Below the pieces are notes generated by a model that had not been told where the DNA came from, ran no database searches, and saw only the letters and a list, made by a program, of their open reading frames with translations. A program made the translations under genes and the position numbers. From contig NW_022985561.1 in the NCBI RefSeq assembly GCF_010093815.1, positions 252,045 to 316,044 on the forward strand: a stretch of 64,000 nucleotides of DNA, read 5' to 3'. The stretch comes from Pseudovirgaria hyperparasitica (lineage: Eukaryota; Ascomycota; Dothideomycetes; Acrospermales; Acrospermaceae). This document shows positions 35,682-45,583 of the stretch, piece by piece (the first letter of the stretch is position 1; each line of letters starts with the position of its first letter).

Positions 35682-36556
35682 CTTGACCGGCCGCGCTGAT
35701 CGGAGACCCGACGGGCTACGATGGTAGGCGGAGCTTGGGTACGTATATATGTCCCGCTCATGATGTCTGAATAGTATAAACGGGTATATTGCCGTTCGCT
35801 TGGAGCTTCAGCATCCTATCAGGACCATTCTGACCGTCCGATGGACTCCAATGATGCTCCACTCGTTGAGTCGTTGACGCTGCAAGGACGTAGCGGTGGC
35901 ACCTTACTTAGCACATACATACATTGGCTTTGCATCCTGATATGCCGAATAATGCCGCCGAACGAATGAGCCTATGAGGATGGATCGGAAAGTCCGGGGT
36001 ATCCGCGCGACGCGTGCCAAGAGTCGCTCTTCAAAATTCATTCACCCTTGGACGGATACAAGAGAATGGATCTCGGCTCGTGGGCCAGGTTCCACTACCT
36101 TGGACTGCGGGGATGCATGCAATATCTGAATAAGCGATACTACGACGGTCAGCGGTCGATAAGTGTCATCGTGAGACACGGGCTGTGAACGACATCGGTG
36201 TGACGTTGGTGGTGCAACTGCCGGCAGAGTAGAAGTTGTAGAACTGCGATTCGGCCGAATGTAGAGTGAATTAATCGTAACCCATGATGCTAATACAACG
36301 AGCTTGACTCGAGAACTCAGGATACTCATCAGGGCCAGTATGGATGCGTTGAACTGTAGACATTTCTCCGACAAAGAGCGAAAAATGCCACTTGAGAGGG
36401 CGACTTAAGATCGTTTGAAAAAATTAAGGTAAATTCGAAGGCTTCATAGCACCTGATAAAGCGACGAACGCTGGGCTGGTTCAATACTAAATCACGAAAG
36501 CATCATTGGAGAAAAGGAAGGACTCCAGCTCAGCAAGGTTATACAGCGTAGCAACA
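35682..36556. other. Intergenic region between esterase and arb1
   Basis: Esterase promoter on the right of its start and the presumed 3' UTR of the minus-strand arb1 gene. No gene or repeat recognised. Confidence 0.55.
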
Positions 36557-38603
36557 TCAGAGCCCCTCTTCATTAGCCCTCTTGTCCTTGTCCTCTTCCA
36601 CATCAGAACAATCATTTGCTTCTTCGCCGCCTTGGATCTCCTTTGCGTTCTGAGTCTCTCCCGACTCACTAGGTGTTGCCTTACCACCTCGACCATGTGG
36701 ATACCATTGAGGTTCTCGCAGGATCCTACGGTCACCCATGATCAACTCGTTGGGCAGCCATTTGAAGAAACTACAGTAGACCTCCCTGACATTATCCAGA
36801 ATCCAGATGCCGTCTCCCAGCGCGAGCTTCCAGATAGTGCCATCTAGCTTCATACCCACGAAGCAGTCCTCCAAAATCTCATCCTCAATCCAAAATTCGA
36901 ATGTACGATCTAGGTCAAGAACACGCTTCTTCGCGGCTGCAGCACTGATATCGTGCGGGGTGAAGTCGGGTATGGACCAGGGCTTGCAGACCATCTTTCC
37001 AAGTGGTCGCATGTCCAGCTTGTGTTGATACTCCTTATTGAGTTCCGCATACAAAGCCAAGACTTCTGGTGTCGCAAGTACGATGCTGACAACTTCAAGT
37101 CCAAGATCTTCCACTTCACGCATGTCGAAATTTTGGAGATCTTCTTGGGTGAGTCGATATGACTGGTCATAAGTTCCTACAGCAGCGACAGCAGTCTGCA
37201 TCACGATCTGTGCTTCTTTTTGACTGAAACCCTGGCCTGGAGTCCATCGAACGTATTCGAATAGATGTGGGTTTGCTGTCTGGTCGCCGTCCAGAGCCCA
37301 TGGCTGGTTGCCGATGTATTTGCCATTATAGTAACCGCCGAAAAGCACCGAGCAAGCCACATTGAAAGCACCAGGAAATGCATAACCCACAGTTTGTACT
37401 TTGAGTAACTCTTCATCGGCAGACTCGCAGATTTTGCGTGCAGCGAATATCTGATCGTTGTATTCAGGGCAGACATTGTGATGCAAAATATAGTTGTAGA
37501 AAGTACGAATAGTTTGCGTTGCGATTTTGACTCGCTCGCGAGAATAGTCCTGGTGAAAAAGTGGAAATTGCGAAGAACTGATATCGTTAGAAATTTCCAG
37601 GGGCGCCTATAACGGCGAACACTTACAGAAAGCCGCTCACTACACCAACAAAGTCTACTACCCAGAGCTCGTCATCGTCCTTGTCACTGCTCACAAAGTG
37701 GGTGGCCATTAATCGTGTTAGTTCGTAAATGTCTTTCTCCTTCAGTTCTTTCTGATCGAGTCCGGAAAACTGTGCACGAATCTCAACTCCTCCGTACTTC
37801 ATGAACGCCGTGAAGATACGTGCATGTTCCTGATGCAGTTTTTTCTTAACCTTGAATCGTTGTATAGCTGACTCAATCCGCTCCGAGAACGAACACTCTG
37901 GATCGAATAGTGCCTGATCGTCCTTATACTCAGCTGGGGTGATAGGCCCCTCCGCATGGTACTCTTCGAAGCCTGTGGGTTTGGCCTATATATCAGGTTA
38001 GATTCAAGCTGGGACTTTGAAAGGGTATCGTACCAGGTTTTTCGTTATGTTTGGGTTTGTGGACTTCACAGGTTCAAACTTCTTGGGTTGCGGGGCCGGG
38101 CTCTGCACAACCACTTCTGCCTCACCCTCCTTGTTTTCGAGTTCGAGATCTGAATCGCCATCTTCATCACCACCTGCGAGCTGGTATGGCCGGAGCGGTA
38201 GTTTCCGGCTGATGCCCTTGCCGTCCTCGGAAACATTCAGAAAGGGGCTCAGTCTAAGGGCTGCTACGACTTGGGTGTATGGCTTGAAGGACCGCATTTT
38301 ACTGAATCTGCATATTTTCTTAATGGAGACGGGCTTGTTTTCTATTCCGTTACATGCCTCGAGCAAGTATTCATCGGTGACCAGATTAGCATCGGAGAAG
38401 TAATATTCGACCTAGACGTCTATTCTTAGATTTAAGCCCTCGTAAGGATCCGGTGCTCTTACCTGACGCCGAATCTCATCCCCGCGAGGATGATCCTGGA
38501 TTTCTTGAGCGCATATAACCGGAGACTTCACTTGATCAGACGATAGGTCCGTCTCAGGCAACACCTGTGGAAGGTCAGAATTTGAGACCATTCCAGGCGC
38601 CAT
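36557..38603 (-). CDS. arb1: Arb1-type Argonaute chaperone with N-terminal La motif
   Basis: Exons 38603-38463, 38411-38034, 37985-37627 and 37577-36557; introns 51, 48 and 49 nt; 632 aa. Residues about 45-130 are a La-type winged helix: IRRQVEYYFSDANL, DEYLLEACNG, VSIKKICRFSKMRS and LNVSEDGKGISRKLPL. After a linker, the Arb1 domain runs from TGFEEYHAEGPITPAEY through FSERIESAIQRF, KYGGVEIRAQFSGL, WVVDFVGVVSGFL and YNYILHHNVCPEY to a Trp-rich C terminus (QWYPHGRGG). Arb1 in fission yeast belongs to the ARC complex that chaperones Argonaute-bound duplex siRNA for heterochromatin silencing. The C-terminal 45 residues are acidic and disordered. Frames agree across all three introns, so a single protein is likely. 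Divergent from the IPMK gene. Confidence 0.82.
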
Positions 38604-39342
38604 GTTGAGGACGGCTGGATCTTAAGAAGATGTTGTGTGAAGCAAAAGAAGCTTTTATAGAAGAGATCGAATGTCGAGATGAAAGGGACAGAGCATGGCG
38701 GGCGCAAAGACGTAGATATAACGTGTGTCTTTGTTCGGTGGTACAAAGTCTGGAGTGAATCGTCTAGTTCTTACCCGACACAACTCAACTTATTATCATT
38801 CTATTACTTGCCGCCATGGCGAATGCTCCTACCCATAGCGTGGTATTTTGGGTCAACACAACAACGCGCCCTTTACTGCTTCATTTCACTTCGACATCTG
38901 GAGAGGGAAATTCGCTTCGGCCAGACAATCATGGAAGCTCAGCGATCTTATAGTTGAGATGATAATGCACTATTTACGCATAAGTGTCTATAAGGAACAG
39001 GAACCTGATGGTCGAAATGATAACCGCAGCATATCTACAAAGACTTTCCAATAACAAAGTGTGGTGCGGTGAAGTGGGGGTGGGGCTTAGGGCTTAGGGC
39101 GGGGTACGTTTTATATTTATAGCCCAAGAAAGGGAAATATGGATGAGCTGGAATGAGAGCTTCAGCTTCCAAAGCCACATTTTTCTTCCTGCATCGACAC
39201 CGCCACTCATCTGTCTCACTACCTCAGTCCTAACGCGCCTTATAGCCAGCGATCCTGGTACTTCGTCCTTCTTACTCAACTACCTACAGAAATTCGTATT
39301 GCATCCACCAATTACCAATTTCACTTCGACTAAATCCTCGCA
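38604..39342. promoter_or_regulatory. Divergent promoter region arb1/IPMK
   Basis: About 740 bp between two start codons. Contains a GGGCTTAGGGCTTAGGGCGGGG stretch broken into short direct repeats near 39080-39105. No gene recognised; specific binding sites cannot be assigned. Confidence 0.5.
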
Positions 39343-40482
39343 ATGCCTAAGACTCCAAGCCATAAACTCGATCCAAGTATTCTCACCTTATTCGGCAATG
39401 CTGCCGCTGGGCAGTGAGTCTCATTACCAATTGGCATGCTTGATACTGACCGAAACCACAGCGAGGGCGTTCTCTCAGACCCAAGTGGCGAACTCATTAT
39501 CAAGCCTTGTACACCTGCCGAGGTAGCATTCTACGAAGCTGTGCGTGCGTCTCGTCCAGAGCTGCTTCCTTTCCTCCCAACATTCTATGGCACATTGGCC
39601 CTGAATGGCCCAGCAGAAGCTGTACCGGAGACCACCGGTGGGTTAGATACTACACCGACTGTCATGCCTGTCGAGGATGGCACGGCAGCGTCGTTGTCAG
39701 CGAATGATGTCGGTCCTATGCATGGCAAGAAACTGTCCACAGATGTGAGCATTGTGCTGGAGAACACAACCGCGGGATTTAAGAAGCCGAATGTACTTGA
39801 TATCAAGCTGGGTAGGCAGCTGTATGAGGATGATGCCCGGCCCGAGAAGAAAGCTCGGCTGGACAAGGTCGCCGGCGAGACTACGACTGGCTCACTGGGC
39901 TTTCGCGTTGCTGGTATGAGGGTATGGCAAGGTACCGAAGAAGCTGCTATGGGGCCGAATGACGAAGGACTCATGGAAGTTGACTCCGCCACAAACTATA
40001 AGGTGTACAACAAGCTCTACGGCAGACAATTTTCGGCTGAAAATGTAACGAGGGCTTTCGAAGAATACCTCCTTGTTCCAAGCGCAGGCATGGATAGCGC
40101 ACGAGCCTTGGCCGTTACAAAACAGCTTAGAAAAGACGTGGAAGACATTATTAAGATTTTCGAAACGCAAGAAAGCAGGATGTTTTCAGCTAGCATATTA
40201 TTCGTCTACGAAGGTGACCCAGAAGCATACGACCAAGCAGCAAGAGCTATCTCCGAAATCATGGAGAAAAGACTCCTTGCAGATGAGACAGGTGAGGACG
40301 AAGATGAGGACGAGGAAGACGATGAACTGGAAATACCAAAGCTCGTCTCCACGAAGCTGATCGATTTTGCCCACGCGTCATTCAAGCCTGGATCTGGGCC
40401 AGATGAGAACTCACTTTTTGGCATGAGGAATACTGTCAAGGTTCTAGGTGATCTTGAGCGTCAATTCGAAGTTCCAGTGTAA
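39343..40482 (+). CDS. arg82: Inositol polyphosphate multikinase (Arg82/Ipk2 type)
   Basis: Exon 1 is 39343-39413, the intron 39414-39461 (48 nt; GATACTGAC branch) and exon 2 39462-40482: 363 aa. The join gives NAAAGHEGVLSDPSGELIIKP, the usual IPK N-terminal strand. Catalytic signature PNVLDIKLG at 133-141 (P-x-x-x-D-x-K-x-G), then GSLGFRVAGMRVW and, near the C terminus, STKLIDFAHA, the D-F-A metal-binding region. Such enzymes phosphorylate InsP3 to InsP4/InsP5 in the nucleus, feeding mRNA export, phosphate signalling and, in yeast, arginine gene control. An acidic insert (EDEDEDEEDDELE) before the last motif is typical of fungal members. Confidence 0.93.
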
Positions 40483-40556
40483 AATAGAGAAATCAATACA
40501 ATATTAACACCATAAGAAAGTTTTCGTAGACCAGGTTCACGATTGTTTCAGCGAAG

Positions 40557-40985
40557 CTACGTGCTGAAGATGGAACTCAATCTCTCATTTATGGCTAGAT
40601 CTGCAAGCCGATGGACAGCTTGGGCATCGTGGGACGTATTGGCAGCTTGTTGGAGAATAACGAGAAGTCTGACATGAGCGTTTATTAAACTATCGTCTCG
40701 GCCCAGGCGTCCTCTTGAATCGTGCTGGGACGATTCTGGAGGATATGTTGTCATATGTGGAGGTTCGTGGCTGCCTGGCGATGTAGAAGCCGGAGATGCC
40801 AGAGGTTTGGGCATGAGAGGAGATGTCGAGCTTTTACATGGCTGGAACTTATGTTGGTATATCGATGGGCTTCCGAATTCATTCCCATCATGATTGATGG
40901 ATGTCGTTTGTCGGACATTCTCTGAGATCTCTGTGGGTTTACATATGCCAAGTTTTGTTCCCCCGAACTTGTGTACTGATGGAAA
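40557..40985 (-). other. Open frame directly after, and in frame with, the clp1 stop
   Basis: Immediately downstream of the clp1 TGA, the same frame stays open for 142 codons to a TAG at 40557-40559. It reads FPSVHKFGGTKLGICKP, then a Ser/Pro-rich part, then LVILQQAANTSHDAQAVHRL and a C terminus ending SSIFST. Internal ATGs exist (40814 onward). The composition looks protein-like, but there is no known domain. It could be a translational read-through extension, an alternatively spliced 3' exon, a separate small gene or chance. The TGA is followed by TTT, not the CTA context known to favour read-through. Confidence 0.3.
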
Positions 40986-42470
40986 TCATCCGACGAGATC
41001 TGCCACATCCTCTGGCCAATTCCCAAAGACCAGCGCATTCCCGGGCAAGCGCCCACTAATCGGTGCCAACAACCTCACTCTCTTTTTCGCCTCCTCTACG
41101 TCGGCAACATACAGGTATCCCAACACACTCGAATTACGGATGTTCTCGTGTGAGTCGTTCGGCTGCGCGCTCGTCACTGCAAGCAGACAGTTCTGCATCA
41201 TCATACTCGGCGCCACTTTCTCGTAAATCTTGTCAGCAGCATTGCCGCCGAGAGAGGGGAAATCGTCGTCATCGCCGGGCAAGAAGGACGTATTTCGTTG
41301 CGTGTTGTCTGAGGTTATGATACGGTAGATGTGCAGCGCGCCGAATTCGACCCAATGCGTGTGTGGAGAGAGCGTGTTGAGGCTGTTGTGGCCGAAGAAA
41401 TATGCGCGGATCTGGGTTGCGCGGAGGGTCTTCATGAACGCCTCGTCGCGGTCGACGCAGCCGCCGGATTTGTCAAGTTTGATGATCGAGACGGGGTCTT
41501 CAGAGGCTTTGGCGTAGCGACGGTTTAGGTCGGAGTAGAGGCGTTCTGAGCCCAGAACGAGAACAACATTCACGCTGAATTCGGAGATAATGTGGGCGAT
41601 GGCGTCGTAATGTCCAGCTTTGCCTGCAGCGATACTGCCAGGTGTGTCTATTATGCAGCCTGCGACGCGAGCAGAGGCGTCTTCAGTAAGGCGGCTTGTC
41701 ACAGCGAGGGCCATGCGTGTGATGAGCGGCCTGAATATTGTGCCAGCGTCGTCGGGCGAGGCGAGACCAAGGTGGTATACTAAGGGCATCTTGACGGGCA
41801 CTGGGCTTGGGCCAGAGATGGGAGAGCTCCCCCAACCCTCTTCGACGTCAAGGATACTAGTGAATACTGCGGTGGAAATCGAACCTGGAACGCTGAGCAT
41901 GCCTTGGTGAGTGTCAAGGTTGACGACCATGGGCTGGCGGCCAGATTTGACAGCGTAAGCAGTGAGAGTCTTGACAAGACTTGTCTTTCCTGCGTTCGAA
42001 GGGCCAACGATGAGGACACGTGGACCGAGATCGGTATCAGATGTAATGTTATGGCTGCCTGTATTGGCGATCTTCTCACGCTCATTCTCGAGGCCGAAGT
42101 GGACATTCGCATACGCCAGCATCTGTGTTTCCTCGGACACATACTCGACCTCTGTATCGCCTTGGAGCTCTAGTCGGCATCCGTGCCACGTATATATCGC
42201 GGCTTTTGTGCCAGTAAAGACATAGTAGTCTTTCGTAGACACTGGAAGTTCCGTTCCGAAGAGCTCAGCTGTACCGCTGGTGAGTTTGATGCGTAATGTT
42301 TGATTAAAGCCTACTTCGAAGCGGTATTCGGATTGGGCTGGCAGCTCTTCATATCGCGAGGGTGCTGTTGATGTGCCTGGAGGTTGTTGTGTAGCGGATA
42401 TCGGCGTGCTTGAAAGTCCCAAGCCCGGAAGAGACAGGCCCGGAAGAGACAAGCCCGGAATTGCGGACAT
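40986..42470 (-). CDS. clp1: Polynucleotide kinase-like mRNA 3'-processing factor Clp1
   Basis: Single exon, 494 aa. Clp1 is a subunit of cleavage factor IA (and of tRNA-splicing complexes in some eukaryotes) needed for pre-mRNA cleavage and polyadenylation. N-terminal beta domain (about 45-125, YRFEVGFNQTLRIKL to YVSEETQMLAYANVHF), P-loop GPSNAGKTS at 156-164, NLDTHQGMLSVPG, IDTPGSIAAGK and VLGSERLYSDL. The C-terminal domain begins around RAYFFGH and ends LVFGNWPEDVADLVG. The first 20 residues repeat GLSLP, encoded by a near-perfect 15-bp DNA repeat. Shares a 443-bp divergent promoter with rpb8. Confidence 0.95.
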   Translation of the reverse strand: MSAIPGLSLPGLSLPGLGLSSTPISATQQPPGTSTAPSRYEELPAQSEYRFEVGFNQTLRIKLTSGTAELFGTELPVSTKDYYVFTGTKAAIYTWHGCRLELQGDTEVEYVSEETQMLAYANVHFGLENEREKIANTGSHNITSDTDLGPRVLIVGPSNAGKTSLVKTLTAYAVKSGRQPMVVNLDTHQGMLSVPGSISTAVFTSILDVEEGWGSSPISGPSPVPVKMPLVYHLGLASPDDAGTIFRPLITRMALAVTSRLTEDASARVAGCIIDTPGSIAAGKAGHYDAIAHIISEFSVNVVLVLGSERLYSDLNRRYAKASEDPVSIIKLDKSGGCVDRDEAFMKTLRATQIRAYFFGHNSLNTLSPHTHWVEFGALHIYRIITSDNTQRNTSFLPGDDDDFPSLGGNAADKIYEKVAPSMMMQNCLLAVTSAQPNDSHENIRNSSVLGYLYVADVEEAKKRVRLLAPISGRLPGNALVFGNWPEDVADLVG

Positions 42471-42913
42471 GGTGTGTCAAGTTGATAATCTCATGCAAAG
42501 ACTTCTCTGTAGACTTCACGATACGTTAACAGTAAAGGGAAGATGACGGTGATATATTGATGAATGAAGCACTGATTCCCAACGGCCAAGCTCTTCCAAT
42601 GTATTCCCCTTACACCACACGAGTACTTTCCCCAAATCGGCCGAGCTTATGAGCCTAATAGCTAGATTCCGTGTGTGGTTGATATCAAATGAGAGTGATT
42701 CCGTGAGGAGAACCTGAAGGTTGTGAAGCCGTCGTCAAAGGTCCTTGAAAAGTGTGGCGCTGGGGAATCCTCGGAAGACGGCGGCCGGCTTCAGCCCTAC
42801 GAGAAATTATACAGCCATGCAGCTCTAGACATCGCGCCGGGGAGCATCCAGTCTCGACAGTTGCAGACAGGTCTCACTCTGGGTAAATCTTCCTACAGAT
42901 CGAACGCATCAAA
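42471..42913. promoter_or_regulatory. Divergent promoter region clp1/rpb8
   Basis: 443 bp between the start codons of two RNA polymerase II-associated genes. No canonical TATA placed symmetrically; individual sites not assigned. Confidence 0.5.
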
Positions 42914-43467
42914 ATGGCGGACCCCAAAATCTTCGAAGAGACCTTTGTGATCGTCGGACACAACCTCGACACAAGCAAGACCACCACCAAAGTCTACGAC
43001 AGAGTTACCCGCTGGGCTGCACGATCGATACCAGAAGCAACGGGATCGGGCGATGATACTGCGGGCTCCATAACCATATCATTCGATGTGTGGAAAGAAG
43101 GCTTTCCGTGTGCTGTTGGTGATCAGATCACAGTAGCTGTTGCAACGACCCTGAACTTGGATGGCACAAAGATGGACAAGGGCTTCAGGCCATTTGATGA
43201 GAACGAGGTGAACTTGGCTTCGCCGTACCACTACGTCGTCACAGGGACCGTGTACCGTTTTGAGGAGTCTAAGGGAGATAATCTGTGCGTCTTAAGAGGC
43301 TACTCTATGGGATATAATTATGCTAATGGTTGCATAGTGAATGTCTACTATCCGCGGGTGGTCTCTTGATCCAAATCATCGGACCTTATAAGAAGCTTAC
43401 GCCATTGCGAGTACAGGAAGTCTATGTGCTCTTCAAGAAGGATTCGGGAGTTATACCCCAGCTATAA
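42914..43467 (+). CDS. rpb8: RNA polymerase I/II/III common subunit RPABC3 (Rpb8)
   Basis: Exon 1 is 42914-43284, the intron 43285-43337 (53 nt; GTGCGT donor, GCTAAT branch, CATAG acceptor) and exon 2 43338-43467: 166 aa. Unspliced, the frame would end in a nonsense tail; splicing restores the conserved C-terminal part GGLLIQIIGPYKKLTPLR and VYVLFKK. Exon 1 carries FEETFVIVGHNLD, FDVWKEGFPCAVGDQITVAV and NLDGTKMDKGFRP. Rpb8 is an OB-fold subunit shared by all three nuclear polymerases. Its stop codon is 45 bp from that of the convergent Nudix gene, so the 3' UTRs must overlap. Confidence 0.94.
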
Positions 43468-43512
43468 CGAAGATTGGCACTTTCTTGGTGAAGATCTACG
43501 TAAGATATACCC

Positions 43513-44460
43513 TTAAAGAGTCGGAAACTCCAGTCGACGGTGCAGTCTCGATACGATCTCGATGTAATCATCTTCATTCTCTGGCGTTATGATACCATGG
43601 CGGATGAAAAAGTCCAGCATAACCATGGCGCAGTTTGGCTTGAACTCTCCTCGAGCCAGCGCTTTTCGAACTTCGCCGACGGTCCACAAATAGAACTGCT
43701 CTACTTCGTCGTCGTTGGGCTTTGGGATGACGTCCTCGGGGAGTTCGAGGTCATAGACGTATTGGCATTCGGGTTGCAGAAGATTGGTCTCGCCTCCGGC
43801 GCGCTCATCGCGGATGTAGAAATATGTTACGGTGCCAGCTGCCTTTACGTTCTTCCTGACTATATCCTCTTGCAGTGATGCCTCCTCACTCGACTCTCGA
43901 ACAAGACATTCGTAGGGTTTCTCTCCACTCGATATTCCGCCGGCGACAGCATTGTCTAGCATGCCACCATATGTCTGCTTCGTCTTTGCTCTGCGTGGAA
44001 TCCAAATCTTCAGCTCACCGGCTTTTGACTTGACATATGCGTTCATGTGTACCCCGTATGTGACAAGTCCGAACAATGGGGTTGCGGACCTCTCGAGGTC
44101 GAATAAGAGCTGCTGTCGAGGTCCGTAGACGCCGTACTGCTCGTTCCTCCATTTCTCCAACACCTTGAAGTGTCCAGTAGCCTTCATAGCCATGGCGGTG
44201 GCAGTCATAGCCACAGTTCTCTCTGGTGCATTGTTGCATCCAATTAGGGTTATGGTCCGTTCGTCATCGTCCAGTTCCCAGTTCGGAAGCCCCCGGAGCA
44301 CCTCAGCAACAGACGGAAGAAGGTAGCCTATCGTGCATTCAAAGCCTTCGACTTGGAAGTGGTAGTAGGTAGCGACGTGCTGAGCATATGCAATTGCGTC
44401 GACTTGATGGTAGGGAAAGCCGTCGCACTCATTGACTAGGTCAAGATTTGATCTCGACAT
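43513..44460 (-). CDS. DUF4743-type Nudix hydrolase (thiamine pyrophosphokinase-like)
   Basis: Single exon, 315 aa from ATG 44460 (MSRSNLDLVNECD). The frame is open upstream to 44799, but without an ATG, so the shorter start is chosen. The N-terminal DUF4743-like region (1-125) is followed by a Nudix domain with box Gly184, Glu190, Arg198-Glu199 and Glu202-Glu203 (segment GGISSGEKPYECLVRESSEE). It contains GVHMNAYV and WIPRRAKTKQTYGGMLDN, typical of fungal and plant Nudix20/24-like proteins. These are often named thiamine pyrophosphokinase-related and act on damaged thiamin diphosphate forms in characterised members. The exact substrate here is inference. Divergent from the Hikeshi gene. Confidence 0.9.
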   Translation of the reverse strand: MSRSNLDLVNECDGFPYHQVDAIAYAQHVATYYHFQVEGFECTIGYLLPSVAEVLRGLPNWELDDDERTITLIGCNNAPERTVAMTATAMAMKATGHFKVLEKWRNEQYGVYGPRQQLLFDLERSATPLFGLVTYGVHMNAYVKSKAGELKIWIPRRAKTKQTYGGMLDNAVAGGISSGEKPYECLVRESSEEASLQEDIVRKNVKAAGTVTYFYIRDERAGGETNLLQPECQYVYDLELPEDVIPKPNDDEVEQFYLWTVGEVRKALARGEFKPNCAMVMLDFFIRHGIITPENEDDYIEIVSRLHRRLEFPTL

Positions 44461-44914
44461 GATTGCTGGAGAAAAGATGGTCTTCCGGGCTTGGAAGATG
44501 TAGAAGAGAAAGCTTGATGGAGCAGAAAGCAAAGGAATGATTTGGTTTTGGAGTTGAATTGTTTGCTGTGCGACAGGAGCAGCGGCAGCGGTATTGACAG
44601 TGACGTTGCAGCCTACTCGTGGGACTGACGCAGTGGACGCGTCCCGCTGTCCCGCTGTCCTGCTGTCGAATTTGGGACCCCACTTGCTCGCAAAATCAGA
44701 TGCCGTCACCGGGGCCTTAACGCGTAGCCCTGATACTAGACAACGTAAGACTGAGAACAACTCCGAACTTCCACCATCGTCTGGAAGCTCTGAGAACAAA
44801 CACCATTGGAATGTCCTTTCTTGTCTTCAACCCTCTGTCGTTCCTTCACGGTACCGTCTCCATGTCTCGTATGCGCCCACAACTACGCTCGTGGTTCCTT
44901 TCCTATCACTCACC
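44461..44914. promoter_or_regulatory. Divergent promoter region Nudix/Hikeshi
   Basis: 454 bp between the two start codons, with a CCCGCTGTCCCGCTGTCCTG triplet-like direct repeat at 44643-44662. No other site assigned. Confidence 0.5.
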
Positions 44915-45583
44915 ATGTTTGGCGTCATAATATCCTCCCGTCCCGTTATCACGGATTTACAACAGATCACACCAACGCAAATCGCTTTCACCATCCCTGC
45001 CGCACCCACCTTTAGCCACCTCGTCGTCTTCCTTCTCCCAGGACAGCAATTACCTCCTGACTCTGGCGCTGCTGTGTACTTGCAGCTACCAAACCAATCT
45101 GAATTCAAGTTCCTCGGCGCAATCGCAAATGACAAGCCCAGCGCAATTTTCAAAGTCAATCCAAAAGCAATTGGCATAGATGGCGTCGCCATGGGGAATG
45201 GAGGCGCTGATGACGCCATGACCGACGATGCTACGGCTCCTTTCATCCCCACAGAAGGGAACGTGACACTTGGTATATCACTCGAACCGGTAGCGCAAAT
45301 ACAACGGTCAATAGTAAATCTCAAGAGCGGGAATATGGGAAATCCGAGTACATCAACAGATCTAGTGCTAGCTCGGCCAACTGCGAATATCCCTGTATCA
45401 ACAAAAGTACTGGCCCAGCGGATCATCGCGAACGCATATAACTTCCTTGCTAGCTTTTCGGGGAATGTTGGTCCGGGGGGGATGGAAGTTGTGCCGCTGA
45501 AGAGCTTTCAAGACTGGTGGAAGAAGTTTGAAAGGAAGGTCGATATGGACCCGAGCTTCTTGGAAAGAGGAGATCAAGCCTGA
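44915..45583 (+). CDS. opi10: Hikeshi/Opi10 Hsp70 nuclear-import carrier
   Basis: Single exon, 222 aa. Hikeshi proteins carry Hsp70 into the nucleus during heat stress; the yeast orthologue OPI10 was found through inositol excretion. It starts MFGVIISSRPVITDLQQI, followed by the beta-sandwich strands HLVVFLLPGQQLPPDSGAAVY and FLGAIANDKPSAIFKVN. The C-terminal helical part is KVLAQRIIANAYNFLASFSG ending DWWKKFERKVDMDPSFLER. An insert of about 20 residues (NGGADDAMTDDA) is fungal-type. The start fits family length of about 200 residues. Confidence 0.93.
   Translation: MFGVIISSRPVITDLQQITPTQIAFTIPAAPTFSHLVVFLLPGQQLPPDSGAAVYLQLPNQSEFKFLGAIANDKPSAIFKVNPKAIGIDGVAMGNGGADDAMTDDATAPFIPTEGNVTLGISLEPVAQIQRSIVNLKSGNMGNPSTSTDLVLARPTANIPVSTKVLAQRIIANAYNFLASFSGNVGPGGMEVVPLKSFQDWWKKFERKVDMDPSFLERGDQA

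Noticed and set aside
44461-44799. N-terminal extension of the Nudix gene
   Set aside because: The frame is open but has no ATG and overlaps the divergent promoter with opi10; the ATG at 44460 matches family length.
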